A stretch of DNA of 64,000 nucleotides from Massospora cicadina (GCA_022478985.1 JAKSZP010004225.1:1-64000), one strand, 5' to 3'. Shown: positions 11,021 to 22,619, numbered from the stretch's first letter. The notes: a model not told the origin generated them from the letters alone. A program made the numbers and translations.

Positions 11021-11259
11021 TCTACCCTTGCTAGCATCCAATCTCTTATAGATTTTGATGGGTTATTTACTCCTACTGTGATCCATCTTCCCTCCGCCAA
11101 GAGGCGACATAGGCAGAATCATCCCCAAATTGATGATAACCAATAAATAAAAATAAAAATAAAAATATAAAAATATATCGTTTGTTTTGTGAATTTTTTT
11201 ATTTTTTTCTATATTTCCATTAATATTTTATTTTTTTCTTCCTTTTTCCATGGGGCTTG

Positions 11260-11460
11260 ACCTTTTTTTGGTTCAGCAGTTTATCTTTTTATTTTATTCC
11301 CCGAAACTGAATCCTAAGTATACTTGGACCTACCAGTTTTCTATGGTTCAGAGGTTTTACTTTTTAAGATGTAATCATCTAGTTTAGTTCAGCGGTCCTT
11401 TTTTCAGACTTATCTAAATCATTGGGGCATAACCAACTTAATGGTACAGCGGTCCTTTGG
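11260..11460 (-). repeat. Dispersed GGTTCAG-GGTCC motifs in element B 3' region
   Basis: The plus strand holds ttggttcagcag (about 11269), atggttcagagg (11346), tagttcagcggtcc (11380) and atggtacagcggtcc (11443). Similar copies occur at 13404-13580, and in opposite orientation at 24125-24275 in element C. The motif belongs to the 3' untranslated region of this family. Its role is unknown. Confidence 0.5.
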
Positions 11461-11759
11461 AAAATCTTTTATATTATTTTTTCATCAATCCATTGCTTTA
11501 AATACTTAGCATGGACTCAATTTACTATCCTTCCATCAAAGAAGTTCTTGATGGAGTAGGCATCTATCACTGTATTGGCAATAACTTTGAACGGAACTGA
11601 TCACAATGCATCCAATTTGTTTCTTCTCATGAAGCCATGTGTATTGTAATAGGCAACTCTTTCGCCTATTGATTATTATGATAAGGCTGGTTGGTTCTTA
11701 TCATTCGTCATTTTCGCTTAAATCCTTTTTTTAAGAAGTATCAAATACTTACAATTGCA

Positions 11760-12470
11760 TTTCAATAAGGATATTCATCAATTGTTTTGGTACTGCTCAG
11801 ACGCATCCCCAATGTTGGTTCCACCACTGAATATAAAATCAGCGGCAATGCGGCCTTCCATATAGTAACATAAATAGCGTTTTTCCTGTAGCTGTATGAT
11901 GACTAATATTGAAGGCGAATGTCGCCAAAATTAGGTATGCTCCCCATTTGGAAGTTCTGCCTGCAAACAGCTTCCTCAGTGTTGTGGCCAGTGTCCCATT
12001 AACTTGTTCTACCAGTCCATTTTCACTGGCTGGTAGGGTCCAGACACGACTCCTTGGATCCCTATTATTAATTTCAGGATCACATGAGACATAAAATTTG
12101 TCCCGTGTCACTCAGCAGAACCTGTGGGCATCCATGTCAGTATACTACTTGATCTGGGATGAACTTCTCAGTGCTTGTAGTGTCTACTTTCGCCAGGGCC
12201 TTCATCTTTACCCATCTTGTCAAATGATCAATCACAACTATTATGTACTTTACTCCCTCTGTGCCCATCATCAGCGGTCCCATCACATTGATGGACACTG
12301 TATGCCAAGCAACTTTAGGGCAGACCAGTCATTATCCAGTTATAATAATATGTGGCTTGTGCAACTGGCACTCCATACAGTAAGCCAGATAGTCCACAAC
12401 ATCATAGTTGATTGACTCCCAGTAGTACTGGCGAATATGGTCAGTTGTTTTTCTCAGGCCTCAATGCCTG
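11760..12470 (-). pseudogene. Element B integrase core
   Basis: The minus-strand frame 12111-11839 contains ENGLVEQVNGTLATTLRKLFAGRTSKWGAY; this holds the third catalytic acidic residue (E in VEQVN) and the block that follows it. Upstream (to about 12470), broken frames match the first catalytic Asp region (SINVMGPL) and the zinc-binding CxxC. Compared with element A's integrase the identity is clear but stops are more frequent. The plus-strand frame at 12098-12415 is a mirror of this gene. Confidence 0.7.
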
Positions 12471-12659
12471 ACAACCTTATGGACAGCTTGAACAATAGCT
12501 CTCATTACAATGGCTTTGGGAATAGTAAGCACTTCCCATTGACCATCTTGAAGACTTGTCCATTCATGGTCTTGGTAATTTCCATCGCTTTTTGAAGTGC
12601 ACCTTGGATTTCTCGGGGCTTGTTCCTGATTTCTCCATTGACCATTCTCTAAAATAGCT

Positions 12660-13315
12660 CATTTGGCTGCTGGTATATCATCTGGACAATTGGTAAAAGC
12701 AATAAAACATTCGCATTCTGATGAGTAGCCCCCACTTGATGGACAATCTCATAATTGTAAGCCTGTAACTTAAGTGCCCATTGGGTCAGTCATCCTTCTG
12801 GTTCTTGTAAATTGTGACGCCAAAGCAATGAGGAGTGGTCCATCACCGCTTTAAAGTGCATTCCATGGATGTACACCCAAAAGTGTTTACAGGCATAAAT
12901 GACTGCAAGGCATTCACGCTCAGTTACTGTGTAGTTCCTCTCAGTGGCTGAAAGTGTCTGGCTCACATATGCCACCAGATGTTCATCTTCAAGTTAATAA
13001 ACATGGCTCAATACAGCACCGATCGCCATCAACAAAGTATCAGTTTGTATTATATATTCTAAATTGAAATTTCAGATATTTCAAAATCAGAGAATCTTTT
13101 AATACTGGCGTAACTCATTGAAGGATCTCTGGGCTTCTTCACTCCAACTGAATCCTTTTTGGATCCTTCAACATATGGAATAGGGGCTCAGCAATTCTTG
13201 AATAATCCTGAATAAATCTTCTATAGTATCTGACCATTCCAAGGAACACTTTGATATCTTGGACACTCCTCAGCACAGCCATTCTGGTAGATTTATCTCA
13301 TTGTAGGTCCAAAAA
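12660..13315 (-). pseudogene. Element B RNase H and RT end
   Basis: The frame 12975-12790 reads MAYVSQTLSATERNYTVTERECLAVIYACKHF, a canonical retrotransposon RNase H block, followed by YIHGMHFKAVMDHSSLLW. Upstream, the RT connection is recognisable but broken up to about 13315, where the element is truncated. This part matches 6150-6657 of element A. Confidence 0.75.
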
Positions 13316-13339
13316 TCATGGACCAATCAATTGATATTT

Positions 13340-13800
13340 AATTTGTTATATATTTTATCTATTTTTTGTAATTTTTGCAACTGGGACATTTAACTTACAA
13401 TAAGGTTCAGAGGTCCTTCTTTTCCCCTTTATCCAAACTGGGTCTTAGGTATATTCTGATCTACCAATTATCATGGTTCAAAATCTTATTCTCACAAATT
13501 TAATTATCTATTTGGTTCAATGGTCCTCTTTTAGGACTTGACCAAAATCCTAGGCCATGGCTAATTTAATGGTTCAGTGGTCCTCCAGGAACATTGCAAT
13601 TACTTTCTTTTATGTCCAATAATTCCAATTTTTAGTATTGACCTTCTTCACTATATGACCAGCAGCGCTGTTTCTTCATGTATAGGCAACACTTGCTAAC
13701 TATGCAATACTCTTAAATGTTTTCATTCATTAGGCCTTCAATCCCAACTTGTCATTCATCCAACAGGTCCTGATTCATTTCATATTTCAGCAACTGATGC
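13340..13800 (-). repeat. Element H 3' region with GGTTCAG-GGTCC motifs
   Basis: This is similar to 11200-11680 of element B. The motif copies are at about 13404 (ggttcagaggtcc), 13484, 13515 (ggttcaatggtcc) and 13564 (ggttcagtggtcc). About 13620-13800 corresponds to the integrase C-terminal region of B in decayed form. Confidence 0.55.
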
Positions 13801-14575
13801 TTTAGCCTTCGCATCTCTCAAAATCATGAATTTCTCATTAGCCAAAAGTTTCATGTGATTGTTCTGATCATTTTTCTCTTAAAAACGATTTTAGGCCTTT
13901 GTTGCCATCCATAACGTTTGAAGTAAATCTACTAGTGGGTCTGGAAACGATCCCTTAATCATACATATTGATCTAGCCTCTTTACTTCATCCAATTTTAT
14001 TTTTAATTGATGATGCACTTATCTCCCGAAATTTCTGCTCATTGATTGAATATTATTGGGTCAAAAATGACTCTCTCCTTTATCTTGGTTCAATCATATC
14101 CAGTTTTGACCTCAGACTCTTCATTGGTAATGTAATTCATTACTCTGAATTGATAAATTTCCGTATCAATTCATCCAATGTCTCATCTAATGTCTCATCT
14201 AACACCTCCTCCTTGGGACTATTTAAAGCGGACCCAATTTCAACCTGAGTTGGCCCTGCTGTTCCTTGGACTATTTCAAGCAGACCCAATTTCAACCTGA
14301 GTTGTCCCTGCTGTAATCTTTATAAGTAGAAATCTGGTGGAACAGGTTTTCTTGCAGCACAAGACAGTTCCATATCTTGGTGCAAGTCCTTTTTCCAGAA
14401 TCTAGAGTATCTTCTTCGATTTTTTTACTAGAAGCTTCATATCTGAGCTTGGTCAATGCAATTGAACGTGATCCACTTCACGTTCAGTCTTCAATGATGT
14501 TACTTTCCCTAGTAATCTATTGCCAGAATTGGAAACATCTTTTATGACATCATGTATTAATGTTTTCTACTCAAC
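13801..14575 (-). pseudogene. Element H gag remnant
   Basis: No long frame survives. Its position just downstream of the primer site on the minus strand, and its resemblance in layout to the coiled-coil start of element A's gag, are the reasons for this call. A short repeat gtctcatctaa is duplicated at about 14178-14200. The plus-strand frame 14042-14248 has no recognised motif and I take it as chance. Confidence 0.35.
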
Positions 14576-14582
14576 TACACCC

Positions 14583-14645
14583 CATGTAGTGAGCACCAAT
14601 TGTTAAAATTTATATTAACTATTGGCCCCTGTAGTGAGCACTAAT
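14583..14645 (-). repeat. Tandem duplication of LTR end plus primer-binding site
   Basis: The sequence gtagtgagcaccaat-TGTTAAAATTTA is followed 45 bp later by gtagtgagcactaat-TGTTAAAATTTA (LTR-end starts at 14601 and 14646). Two copies of the primer site and two LTR ends therefore stand in tandem. The outer copy has the exact TGGTGCTCACTACA; the inner one has one change (TAG for TGG). A related arrangement lies inside both LTRs of element C. Confidence 0.75.
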
Positions 14646-15779
14646 TGTTAAAATTTAAAGGTTTTCTGATTATTCTCAGTTAATAACCCCTATAAATTAA
14701 TTAACTTCATAGCTTCGGTTGTTGTGCAATTCTCCACACTGTTTTGATAGTAAAACATAATCGTTGAAAATAGTATGGAGACTATTATCCTTAGTTAAAT
14801 TAAAGTACTAAATTTTGGTCTAACGCTTAGCCAGTATATCCTCTCAAAATGTTAAGATGCCCTGAATAGGGATTTGTTCCTTGTTACCACCTAACTCAAT
14901 CCATGCTAAGATCCCTGTTTACAATTTCTCTCTATATCACACAGTTGGCAGAAAACATGATTTGATACAGATTCTTCTATGGTTCCCCGCTCTGATCCTT
15001 ACTCTTTATCCTAGAGAGTCTCCCAATTAGAGCACACAGCAATAACTTCCTTGAGAAAGAATAGAACTCGAACTGGATTCTGCTAAAGTATATTAAGATA
15101 GTACTCTGGTAATTGATCCAGTAGTTACTTAATTTTTTTATTAATGAATTTATTTAGGGAATTTATAGTGGGAAATTTGGCGCCCAACCCTCAGTTGGCA
15201 ACTACTTGATGAAATGGCGGCTGTTGCCATTGAATTGCCATCCTTATCTCAGCAGCGATGGTCTTCCCCATCCTGGCTAGGATTCCTTCATTGGACATCC
15301 TCAAGACCTAAAATAGAAGGAGTCAGAAAATGTGACCCTCACCATTTTAATTTTAATCTATAAACTCAACCATATTTGGCAAGTGACCTGTTTAGGTAAT
15401 GGGACTCATTAACCATTAAGGCAGGTTGTGAACCAAATGATTGATTGACTAGTTGCAGGTAACATCACTTGCCCCAAAACTTGATCCCTAAATTCCGAAT
15501 AAGTTGATGATGAAATCTGACTAATCCTAAACAGTACATCTGATAGTTAATTAACTATCAGATGCCCCTATTTAGTCAGCAACTCTGCCCAACAAGAACT
15601 TAAGCATTCATCTGGATCATTCCCTAATGGATCTGACCTAGGCAAATAACTTATAATTACACCAAACATCATTACCCCAAAATCAGGTATAACAAATATT
15701 CAATTCACCTTGCATTAGGGAATTATCCCCTAGCGATCCCTGGTAATTTAATCAGCTGGGAATATATCCAAAAATCCCA
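14646..15779 (-). repeat. Element H LTR
   Basis: On the minus strand it starts TGGGATTTTTGG and ends TTTTAACA next to the primer site. It contains the hairpin aatagtatggagactatt (14769-14786), as in the LTRs of A. Its start resembles the start of the LTRs of element C (GATTTTTG, then CACTAGGG-like sequence), so H and C are related families. The right edge abuts ctccccctcccccta, a polypurine tract on the minus strand. This suggests that a second internal region once shared the LTR. Confidence 0.65.
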
Positions 15780-16101
15780 GCTCCCCCTCCCCCTATTCCA
15801 TGGTGAGTTAGCGGATTCCATCCTCACCTGGTTGGAGGTTTTGTTTTGTTGTTTCATATATTCAGTTCTTTTGAGCAATGAGTATCAGTAATGTCCATCC
15901 CCTAGTCAGCGTACCTTGAATAAATTTTAAATCTTTGCCTTATTCTCTCAAGGCTTCTTGTGTAAAAGGTGGAAGGGAATGGTTCCCTTGTTATTCTGTT
16001 ATTTCCCAACTCTGGAAATTAGAGTTGATGAAATAATATACTTGTCTGAATTAGTGTCCATGTGCCTTCACATTATCAGAAGGAATTTTGCCAATATCTG
16101 T
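15780..16101 (-). other. Polypurine tract and residual 3' region next to element H LTR
   Basis: The minus strand has AGGGGGAGGGGGAG directly against the LTR start, followed by about 300 bases without a readable gene. Element C then interrupts the sequence at 16102. The last five bases, tctgt, match the five after element C (cctgt) at four positions. Confidence 0.45.
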
Positions 16102-18654
16102 TGTTGTGATTTTTGCCTACATTACCCAACTTTAGTGATTAAATTTAAATCTGATTGTTCACTAGGGTATACAAGCCGCTAGTGGATGTTGGAGTTATTA
16201 ATTTAATATACAATAACTATTGTTCAAAATTATTCAAACTAATACCTATAGATCCGCTGGATTACAATCTTCTGGATTGATAAGCGTTTCATTGGGAAGA
16301 TCCTTGATAATAAACAACCGATCATGGTGTTCATTTTATTATTGATAAATTAATTGACTCATAGGAGCCAATCAGGTTTAGTTGCGATTGATAGGGGATT
16401 TGAGTTTGTGGCAAGTAATGCCTCCTGTCATAGAGAAACTTTCAACTTAACCTTTTCTTGATCACAATCTGATATTTGTGGATAATAGTCATATTACCTA
16501 AGCAAGTTGTTTACAAATAAAGGTAAAAATAAGGGGAGTTGAGCTAAGACGTTGGGACACGTTCTTTGTTTCAACTCAGAAGAGGTCTTTGTTGAGTAGG
16601 GGAGTGACCCAATTAATTTGATGATAAAGATCATCTTTTTGCGTGACCCTAGAGGGTTAGTTCATCAGCGATGGCCAGCTTTCCCAATTGGGGCACCAAG
16701 CAAAGAGTTGTGCGCCAGATTTCTCATATATTCCCCTTTATTTTTTATTAGATCATACCTGATTAAGTATAAAAAATATATAACGTTTTAAAATTTAAAC
16801 TGTATTGCTCTTGTGATTAAAGTTGAAAGGATAAGGAAGTTCGTTTGTCAAATTATTTTTGATCTCCTTGGACTTTGCATGAAGAGAAGGAAGAACCTTT
16901 GCATCTCATCCTAGGTTAAATTCTACCAGAGGAAATAGGAAAGAAGTCCCTACACTTCCAGAAGAGGTCAATATTAGAACAAAACCAGGTTGACGTTGGA
17001 CCTAATCACATCTTGGCTATCAGCTCTAATAGAATAGTAGTCCTAATACTACTATTGCCCATTATAATCTATTATCAACAAGGTAAACAACGCATATAAA
17101 AGGAACCTATGTAGTTGAACAAGGGAGCCAAAGCAAGTATTATTGTAAGTCCAGGGGAACGTCCACTGTGCGTGTATCAGGCGATCTTCCCATTTATGAA
17201 TAAAAAGGATCTGAATAGGGTAGCTGTACCCCTCATCACCCAGGGTGACCTCGCCTATTTAGTAGACAAGCCCTGGGTAACAGCTCTCCCTCTTCAGATT
17301 CCTCCCCCAGTACCCATGCTCACCTTGACTGAACTTATCCACCATATTAAAGAAATCTGTGCTAAGATCACTGAATTAAAGTTGATTGGTCCAAAGCTGA
17401 TGGTAATAAAACCTGATGATTGGAAACCATATAATCAAAAAGAGACAAAAATCAAATTATTGCTCAGAATTGCCAACGGTTTTGATTCAGCCAGCAGTAC
17501 AATTGTTGAAGTTAACCCCCTCTCATAATTGTCAGGGATGATCCCCAACGTTCAGATAGTACCATTGGAAACCATTGACGACAGTTTAAAACCCCTATCT
17601 GACAAATCAGTAGTTGCAGCTGACATAACCCTTTTGACTGAACAAAATAACCCAACAATCAGGCAATGGTTGGGTTAGGCATCCCAAACCTGTTTCTAAC
17701 CAATTAGGAATGCCCCTACGTGGGTTGGCCCTGGGGAATTCCCACTGCTCATCTGGCCAGATGCCATCATGCCAACTGACAGAAATACAGTTGAGCCTTG
17801 GTTCAGGAATTTGAGGTCAAACTTACAGTGACTTGACCTGCCGCCAAATCCTTTGATGTCAGTCCCCATTAAGATTACCTGCCCCCTTACCTGAAAAATT
17901 CACCAGTGAGGTTGAACTTGAGGAACCTTATCCCTGCTTGTTCCCACATCAATTGACCACTATTTAATCAGTTGCACACAATGAGAAAATTGTTAGTCAA
18001 TTTTCTTCATTTTCCTATCAATAAATTCTTCTGCAAAAACTATCAATTTTTATCCTATTGATATCCTTCTGGCCATAGCCACGATGGCATTACCCTGGTG
18101 GCCTGTTGGTCCCTATACCAGATGGGTTTTACCATTTTTGATGATTACTATGACTCCCACCATCATCAACTGGATTCAGCAAGCCAGACACTTCTGGCAA
18201 TTCAAACCCCTTATTTTGACTATCCGCCATCAATATACTGGGATCTTGTAGCCTTACATCCACCATTTCCAAGCAAGGATCCGCCTCCTTGTCTCCTTAG
18301 TTGTATTGAACCCACCTACCGTAACCCTGTAGAAACTATCCCAGTGGTACAATTCCCTGCAGCGAGACCCCCAGTGTCTGGGTTTGTCTCCATTTGGAAA
18401 ATATTCGAGTTGCTATTCACAATTGCCCTACACCAATGAGTTATCATTTTTCCAATTTGTGGCATTATGCAACGTTGTATGTGTGACAATTCCTCTGGTA
18501 ATTTTGGCTTGCTTTTTTGGTGCTCACGAATCCTGACTGGCAGGCTGATCTAAACTTTTTGTGCCGTTTTCATGACAATTATTCAGAAAGTGGATCAAAT
18601 ACTGAACTTTATAAATTAGTGCTAAATCGAAGCACAAGCTCCCTTAGTTTTAAG
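16102..18654 (+). repeat. Element C 5' LTR (with insert)
   Basis: It starts TGTTGTGATTTTTGCC, parallel to TGTTGGGATTTTGCCC at 24987, and ends at the primer site with cccttagttttaag. A TATA box, tataaaagg, is at 17095-17103. About 40 bp before the end lies attagtgct, a copy of the primer-site start. Bases 17145-18577 are absent from the partner LTR and are described separately. The site 16215-16225 (aactattgttc) is the empty version of the SINE site in the 3' LTR. Confidence 0.8.
17145..18577 (+). mobile_element. 1.4-kb insertion of unknown origin in element C 5' LTR
   Basis: The segment is missing from the 3' LTR. It is flanked by attatt at 17139-17144 and 18578-18583, a possible 6-bp target duplication. 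It begins GTAAGT. Two readable pieces stand out: 17145-17528, which continues in the same frame after one stop to about 17690 (PWVTALPLQIPPPVPMLTL is a sample), and 18098-18439, rich in Pro and aromatic residues. I recognise no domain, and no inverted repeats are visible at the ends. It could be a captured host sequence or a fragment of another element. Confidence 0.5.
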
Positions 18655-18656
18655 AA

Positions 18657-18674
18657 TTGGTGCTCACTATAGGG
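18657..18674 (+). promoter_or_regulatory. Primer-binding site of element C
   Basis: TTGGTGCTCACTATAGGG lies just inside the 5' LTR. It differs at one base from the site in element A. Confidence 0.75.
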
Positions 18675-18689
18675 TTGATTGAGTTTAAT

Positions 18690-20100
18690 CAAATATAAGA
18701 AGATCAAATTAAACAAATTCTATAAGAATGAACTATGCAAATTTTTTGTAGCTGTGAATTATCAGCAAGAACGCACTTACTCAGCGTAACAGGATGACTT
18801 CACTGCAATAGAATAATGGGTGACGAAGGCTGAGGAAGAGGCCAAACAAGTGGAAAAAATCAACAACGACCTTTGTAGAAAAAGATAACTCCTTGAAGTG
18901 CAAGGATAGTGAGTTTATCAAATAAGTATTGCTTCACAAGGTTGAGCAAGAGGCAGACCGAGAATGCATAGGCCAGCTTACTGAAGAAATAACGTGATAA
19001 TTGACGCATATATAAGTAAATGGAGGACCATCAATGGACTTGTACACAAATGGAGGCAGAAGAAGATGAAAACAAAATCCTGAATCTCCAGTTATGAAGA
19101 GTAATTCACCCAGAAATAAGCCTGGGTCATTTGAAGCAATTTTGGAGATGACACCAAAAGTAATCTCATGGGCAATAGAGTTGCTGGACAGGATTCACCT
19201 GTTAGTGGAACCATGTATAAAAATCAAAACACATCAATTTAGCCTGCGTTCCATCAGGGTAACGCCCCTGCGTTTTTTCTACTTATTTTGATTGCAATGT
19301 TCAGTTTCAGTGACTGACAAAAGTCAGTGACCGTCATGAACTGCCTCAACACCATTTGTCCATATCCAGTGTTATCCCATCTAATTGGGGATAACTGGTC
19401 TTATCTGGAGGCCAAGGAAGTCATCAAGCTAAATTTGGAAGCTCTACAAGGATGTCTAACCACAAACAGAAATTTATTGGGATTTAATTTTGAAAACGTG
19501 AGACCTTAGTAGCTTTTGTGGACGATTCTAACAGAAATAACAGATTATGGCTGGTGTGAAAGTGCTAACAGATTTTGACGTCCAAGTTGTGATGCAAGTA
19601 GTGTTATGGTTCTATTGTGATTGCACTAAACAATGGCTTAAGGTTATTAATGCAAAAGTCCACATCTCAAATGGTGGATCATCTGAAGATGTTAGGAGCC
19701 ACATTTGAAGCCCCTAATTTAGCTCAAAGTGATCCAGACTCGAGCTCAAAATATTGTAAAATTTGCCAAAATAAATAAGGAGCAACCTAATTGAGTCATG
19801 TCAGGAAACAAGCACAAAGTACAAAAAAGCGGACAAGACAAAACTCCGCTGCTACCAGTTTGATAATCATAGTTAGTAGCTGCCCAATTTCTGAGCAAGA
19901 TGCCTACGGAGCAGGTCACCATATTCTAGGCGAAGAAGAAGGAAAACATTTATGAGTTGGTAAAAGGTCTCAAATTCTAGAGAAGGAACAATCTGGAATT
20001 ACGGTTAAATATGTTTCTCCCAATATTATGAATGACGATATAAACACTTTAATCCTTTTTGTAGATTATGAAGCAAGCAAACCACTATATCAGTTTGTTA
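18690..20100 (+). pseudogene. Element C gag remnant
   Basis: Broken frames carry a Glu/Lys-rich coiled-coil-like start (about 18780-18980) and then stretches that match element A's gag, for example LIGDNWSYLEAKEVIKLNLEAL at about 19380-19445, beside LNGDNWLYAEAKAAIVL in A. No intact zinc knuckle was found; the cysteines near 19850 are out of frame. There are many stops. Confidence 0.55.
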
Positions 20101-20164
20101 ATATAGACGTGAACGCTATCATTCAAGCTATAATGAAGAAAAATTCTTTTGAAAACATGAAGAA

Positions 20165-20860
20165 TTGGCTCAATTATATGCTCATCAGCTAGCAGGCAAG
20201 GCTAAATCTTATGATAACCAGGAGGAGTTACTTAAGAAGAGATTAGATAAGGCAATCATATCCATTTTAATTAATGCAATCAAGAAATCTTTCCCTGATC
20301 TCTCAACTCAACTAATTCATCCTCTTGATTCATCAAATAACGCCGCCATTCACCCAGTATATAAGCTATTACAATATTCTGAGTGTCCTATGCAGATATC
20401 ATAGTTAAACAAGTGAAAGTGAGGGCTAGCATCAAAAGTGGAGCGCCCATAAACATTGTTTTAAACAAATTGTTAAAACAAATGTATATTTTTAATGACC
20501 TAGAACACTAGAAGATGTATGGAACATCTGGACCAAATATAACAATATTCTGAGGACCTTATAGAGCGCTACCACTCCAGTTTGGTTCACTTGTGGTATC
20601 AGCTCCCATCATTGTTTTGACAAACCAGAATTAATATACCTGATCATTACGGAGTTCTTGAGAAAATATGGAGTAAAAATAAATTTTGAGGAGAATACCT
20701 TAACCATTTTAGAGGATACGCTATAGTTATATCAGTGGGAAGGAGAGACACTGCTGACTAAGAAGAACTTTTTAAACTTGATTTAAGTTGACACCATTAT
20801 TCCCATCCAGTATAAGTTGGCTTGGCAAAAATGGAGAGAAAGGTCAAGGAGATAATGGAA
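20165..20860 (+). pseudogene. Element C retropepsin
   Basis: The frame 20165-20404 shares INAIKKSFPDLSTQL and KLLQYSEC with the protease lead-in of element A. The active-site loop follows at about 20425-20470 as RASIKSGAPINIVLNKLLK, where the catalytic Asp has become Lys. The second half is recognisable but broken to about 20830 (IIPIQYKLAWQKW). The enzyme is dead. Confidence 0.65.
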
Positions 20861-20879
20861 AATCGTGGGATCCCTTGAA

Positions 20880-21125
20880 AATAAAAATGAAAAGACTATA
20901 CTGCCTGGGATGCACATAATCATTAACACGGGGTTAACGTTTGAGATCCAGAGCAACTATATAGAGAAATGTTGCCCCAATGAGGAAATTAATAATCAAA
21001 CCATGGGTAGCGCCGGTGATAAGTATGCAGGGACACGGAAAAATAAACGTGATACTGGTTAATCTGGGAAGAATATGATGAAGATAGCGAAAAATCAAGT
21101 AGTCACATTTCTTTTTTGATCCAGA
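20880..21125 (+). pseudogene. Element C dUTPase-like connector
   Basis: It reads ILPGMHIIINTGLTFEI, then in a shifted frame VAPVISMQGHGKINVILVNLG, and then MMKIAKNQVVTFLF. The strand order and the T-G-L, NLG and KNQ-V marks match the connector of element A at 7560-7870. The frame at 20865-21062 covers only the first third correctly. Catalytic dUTPase residues are not seen. Confidence 0.45.
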
Positions 21126-21329
21126 TAGCAGAGATCAACAAAATTCATGATTTCAGAAAGCTAGTTGAAATAGGATTGCTTGTGGAAACTGGTAAAAGTT
21201 TCAATGCTTAATAGATTGAGAACAGCTGGCTAATTATTGAACAACAGCAAGAAGAGGTGCTCCAACTATTTGAGAAGTAATGGGAGATATTCGCCAAAGA
21301 TGACCATGACTTGGGATGCTCAAAGAACG

Positions 21330-22080
21330 TGATTCATAAGGTCAACAAAGGGAAATATTCGCCAAAGTGGATAACACTGCTCAAAGGTCTAGAGCTGATG
21401 AATCTGTGGTCAGAAAAGAAATCAACAAGCTTGTTGAGCATAGCTCCTCTTTAGGGCATGGTGTCCATGGGAAAGTTTAATCCTTATAGTAAAAAAGAAG
21501 GACGGTCAAATTAAATAATGATCAATTATTGCCAGTTAAAAATCATTCATAAGATTTGTATCCATTGCTGAGGATCATTGACGCGCTCAGTCGCCTAGGT
21601 AACGCCAGATTCTTTTCAATGATAGATTTAATTTAGGATTTTTGAAAATCAATTTGCCAAAGGAGGGCCAAGAGATTTGAAATCATTACCGCACAGGGAC
21701 TTTACAAGCTGACCTGAATGCCCCAGGGATTGTATAATACGCCGACCACTTCCAGAGAGAAATAACTCTATCCTTAGTGATCTGAAGCTCTTATGTGTCT
21801 TATTATATCTGACAATATATTTGTATTCAGCAGGAGCTTCACAGACCATTTGTAGCACTTAGAAGAAGTGTTTAAGCACCTGAAGCGGCGAAATTAAAAT
21901 TAAAGCAGTAGAAGTGACATTTCTTTGAGAAGGAGCTACTGTACTTGGGGTTTGTTATCAACTCCATAGAGCTGAAACCCCATCAGAAGAAGATTATGTC
22001 AATAAAATGTATGTCAATCCTGAAGAGCATTCAGGATATTTAAGTACTTCTTGCGATGGGTGGCTACTAATGCTGATTCA
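21330..22080 (+). pseudogene. Element C reverse transcriptase
   Basis: In broken frames one finds KKEGRSN with INYCQL (about 21490-21545), a MPQGL block (21717-21733), and ALMCLIISDNIFVFSRSF at 21787-21840, which is the YxDD region. Here it reads ISDN, so the tyrosine and the second aspartate are lost. A following HLEEVFKHLK confirms the alignment with element A. Confidence 0.65.
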
Positions 22081-22229
22081 TAAAGAATTTCACAAAAAAT
22101 TGTGTAGCCTTAATTCCACTTATTAAAGGATAGAAAAAGATTTCATGTGGAATGAAAAACCAAGAATCATTAAAAAATTACGCTAATAACTAATTACCAG
22201 TTCTGTCTTAAAGTACCCTAATTATAATT

Positions 22230-22530
22230 GGAAATTCATCATCCAAACTGATTATTATTGACGGCGTTTGGAGCCATTTTGAGCCAAGTGTATGAAGATG
22301 GGAAAGAACATCTGACGACCTATTTGAGCCAAACACTAACGCCAGTGGAGAGAAACTATACCATGATGGAACATGAATGGCTCTTTAAAATATGCATGCA
22401 AGCAATTCTGAGTGTACATCCATAGAACATATTATCAAGTAGTGATGAACCACTCATCTTTACGCTGGCTCATAATTTGAAATAACCAGAATGGCGACTG
22501 TCCCAATGAGCTTTAAAATTACAAGCTTAA
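22230..22530 (+). pseudogene. Element C RNase H
   Basis: FIIQTDYY (the first Asp) is followed by LEPF and KCMKMG remnants, WRETIP and YACKQF with VYIHRTYYQVVMNHSSLRW. This matches the RNase H of elements A and B. Stops occur about every 10 to 20 codons. Confidence 0.65.
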
Positions 22531-22619
22531 GATTTGAGATACTACACTGGGCTGGAGCAGTTCATGAAAACGCTGACGGAAAAAGATTATCTGTAGTCCA
22601 TAGTTTATCATCATGTTGA

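Larger units (their letters stand above)
11021..13315 (-). mobile_element. Element B: truncated Ty3/gypsy pol, minus strand
   Basis: This holds the 3' part of a close relative of A: a 3' untranslated region with T-rich tracts, an integrase C-terminus (about 11500-11700), integrase core (about 11760-12470), RNase H (12660-13100) and the end of RT (to about 13315). Homology to pol stops there, and the next sequence matches the 3' untranslated region of another element (H). Many stops are present. B shares the LTR at 10078-11020 with A, so the two look like an LTR-internal-LTR-internal tandem made by unequal exchange. Confidence 0.75.
13316..15779 (-). mobile_element. Element H: internally deleted Ty3 element with its 5' LTR
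   Basis: Read on the minus strand from the right: LTR (14646-15779), primer site, gag N-terminal sequence (about 14560-13800, many stops), then directly an integrase C-terminus-like stretch and 3' untranslated region (13800-13340). Protease, RT, RNase H and the integrase core are missing. The 3' LTR is absent, and the left end meets the truncated RT of element B. H is therefore a deletion derivative. Confidence 0.6.

Noticed and set aside
12098..12415. A plus-strand gene
   Set aside because: It mirrors the minus-strand integrase of element B.
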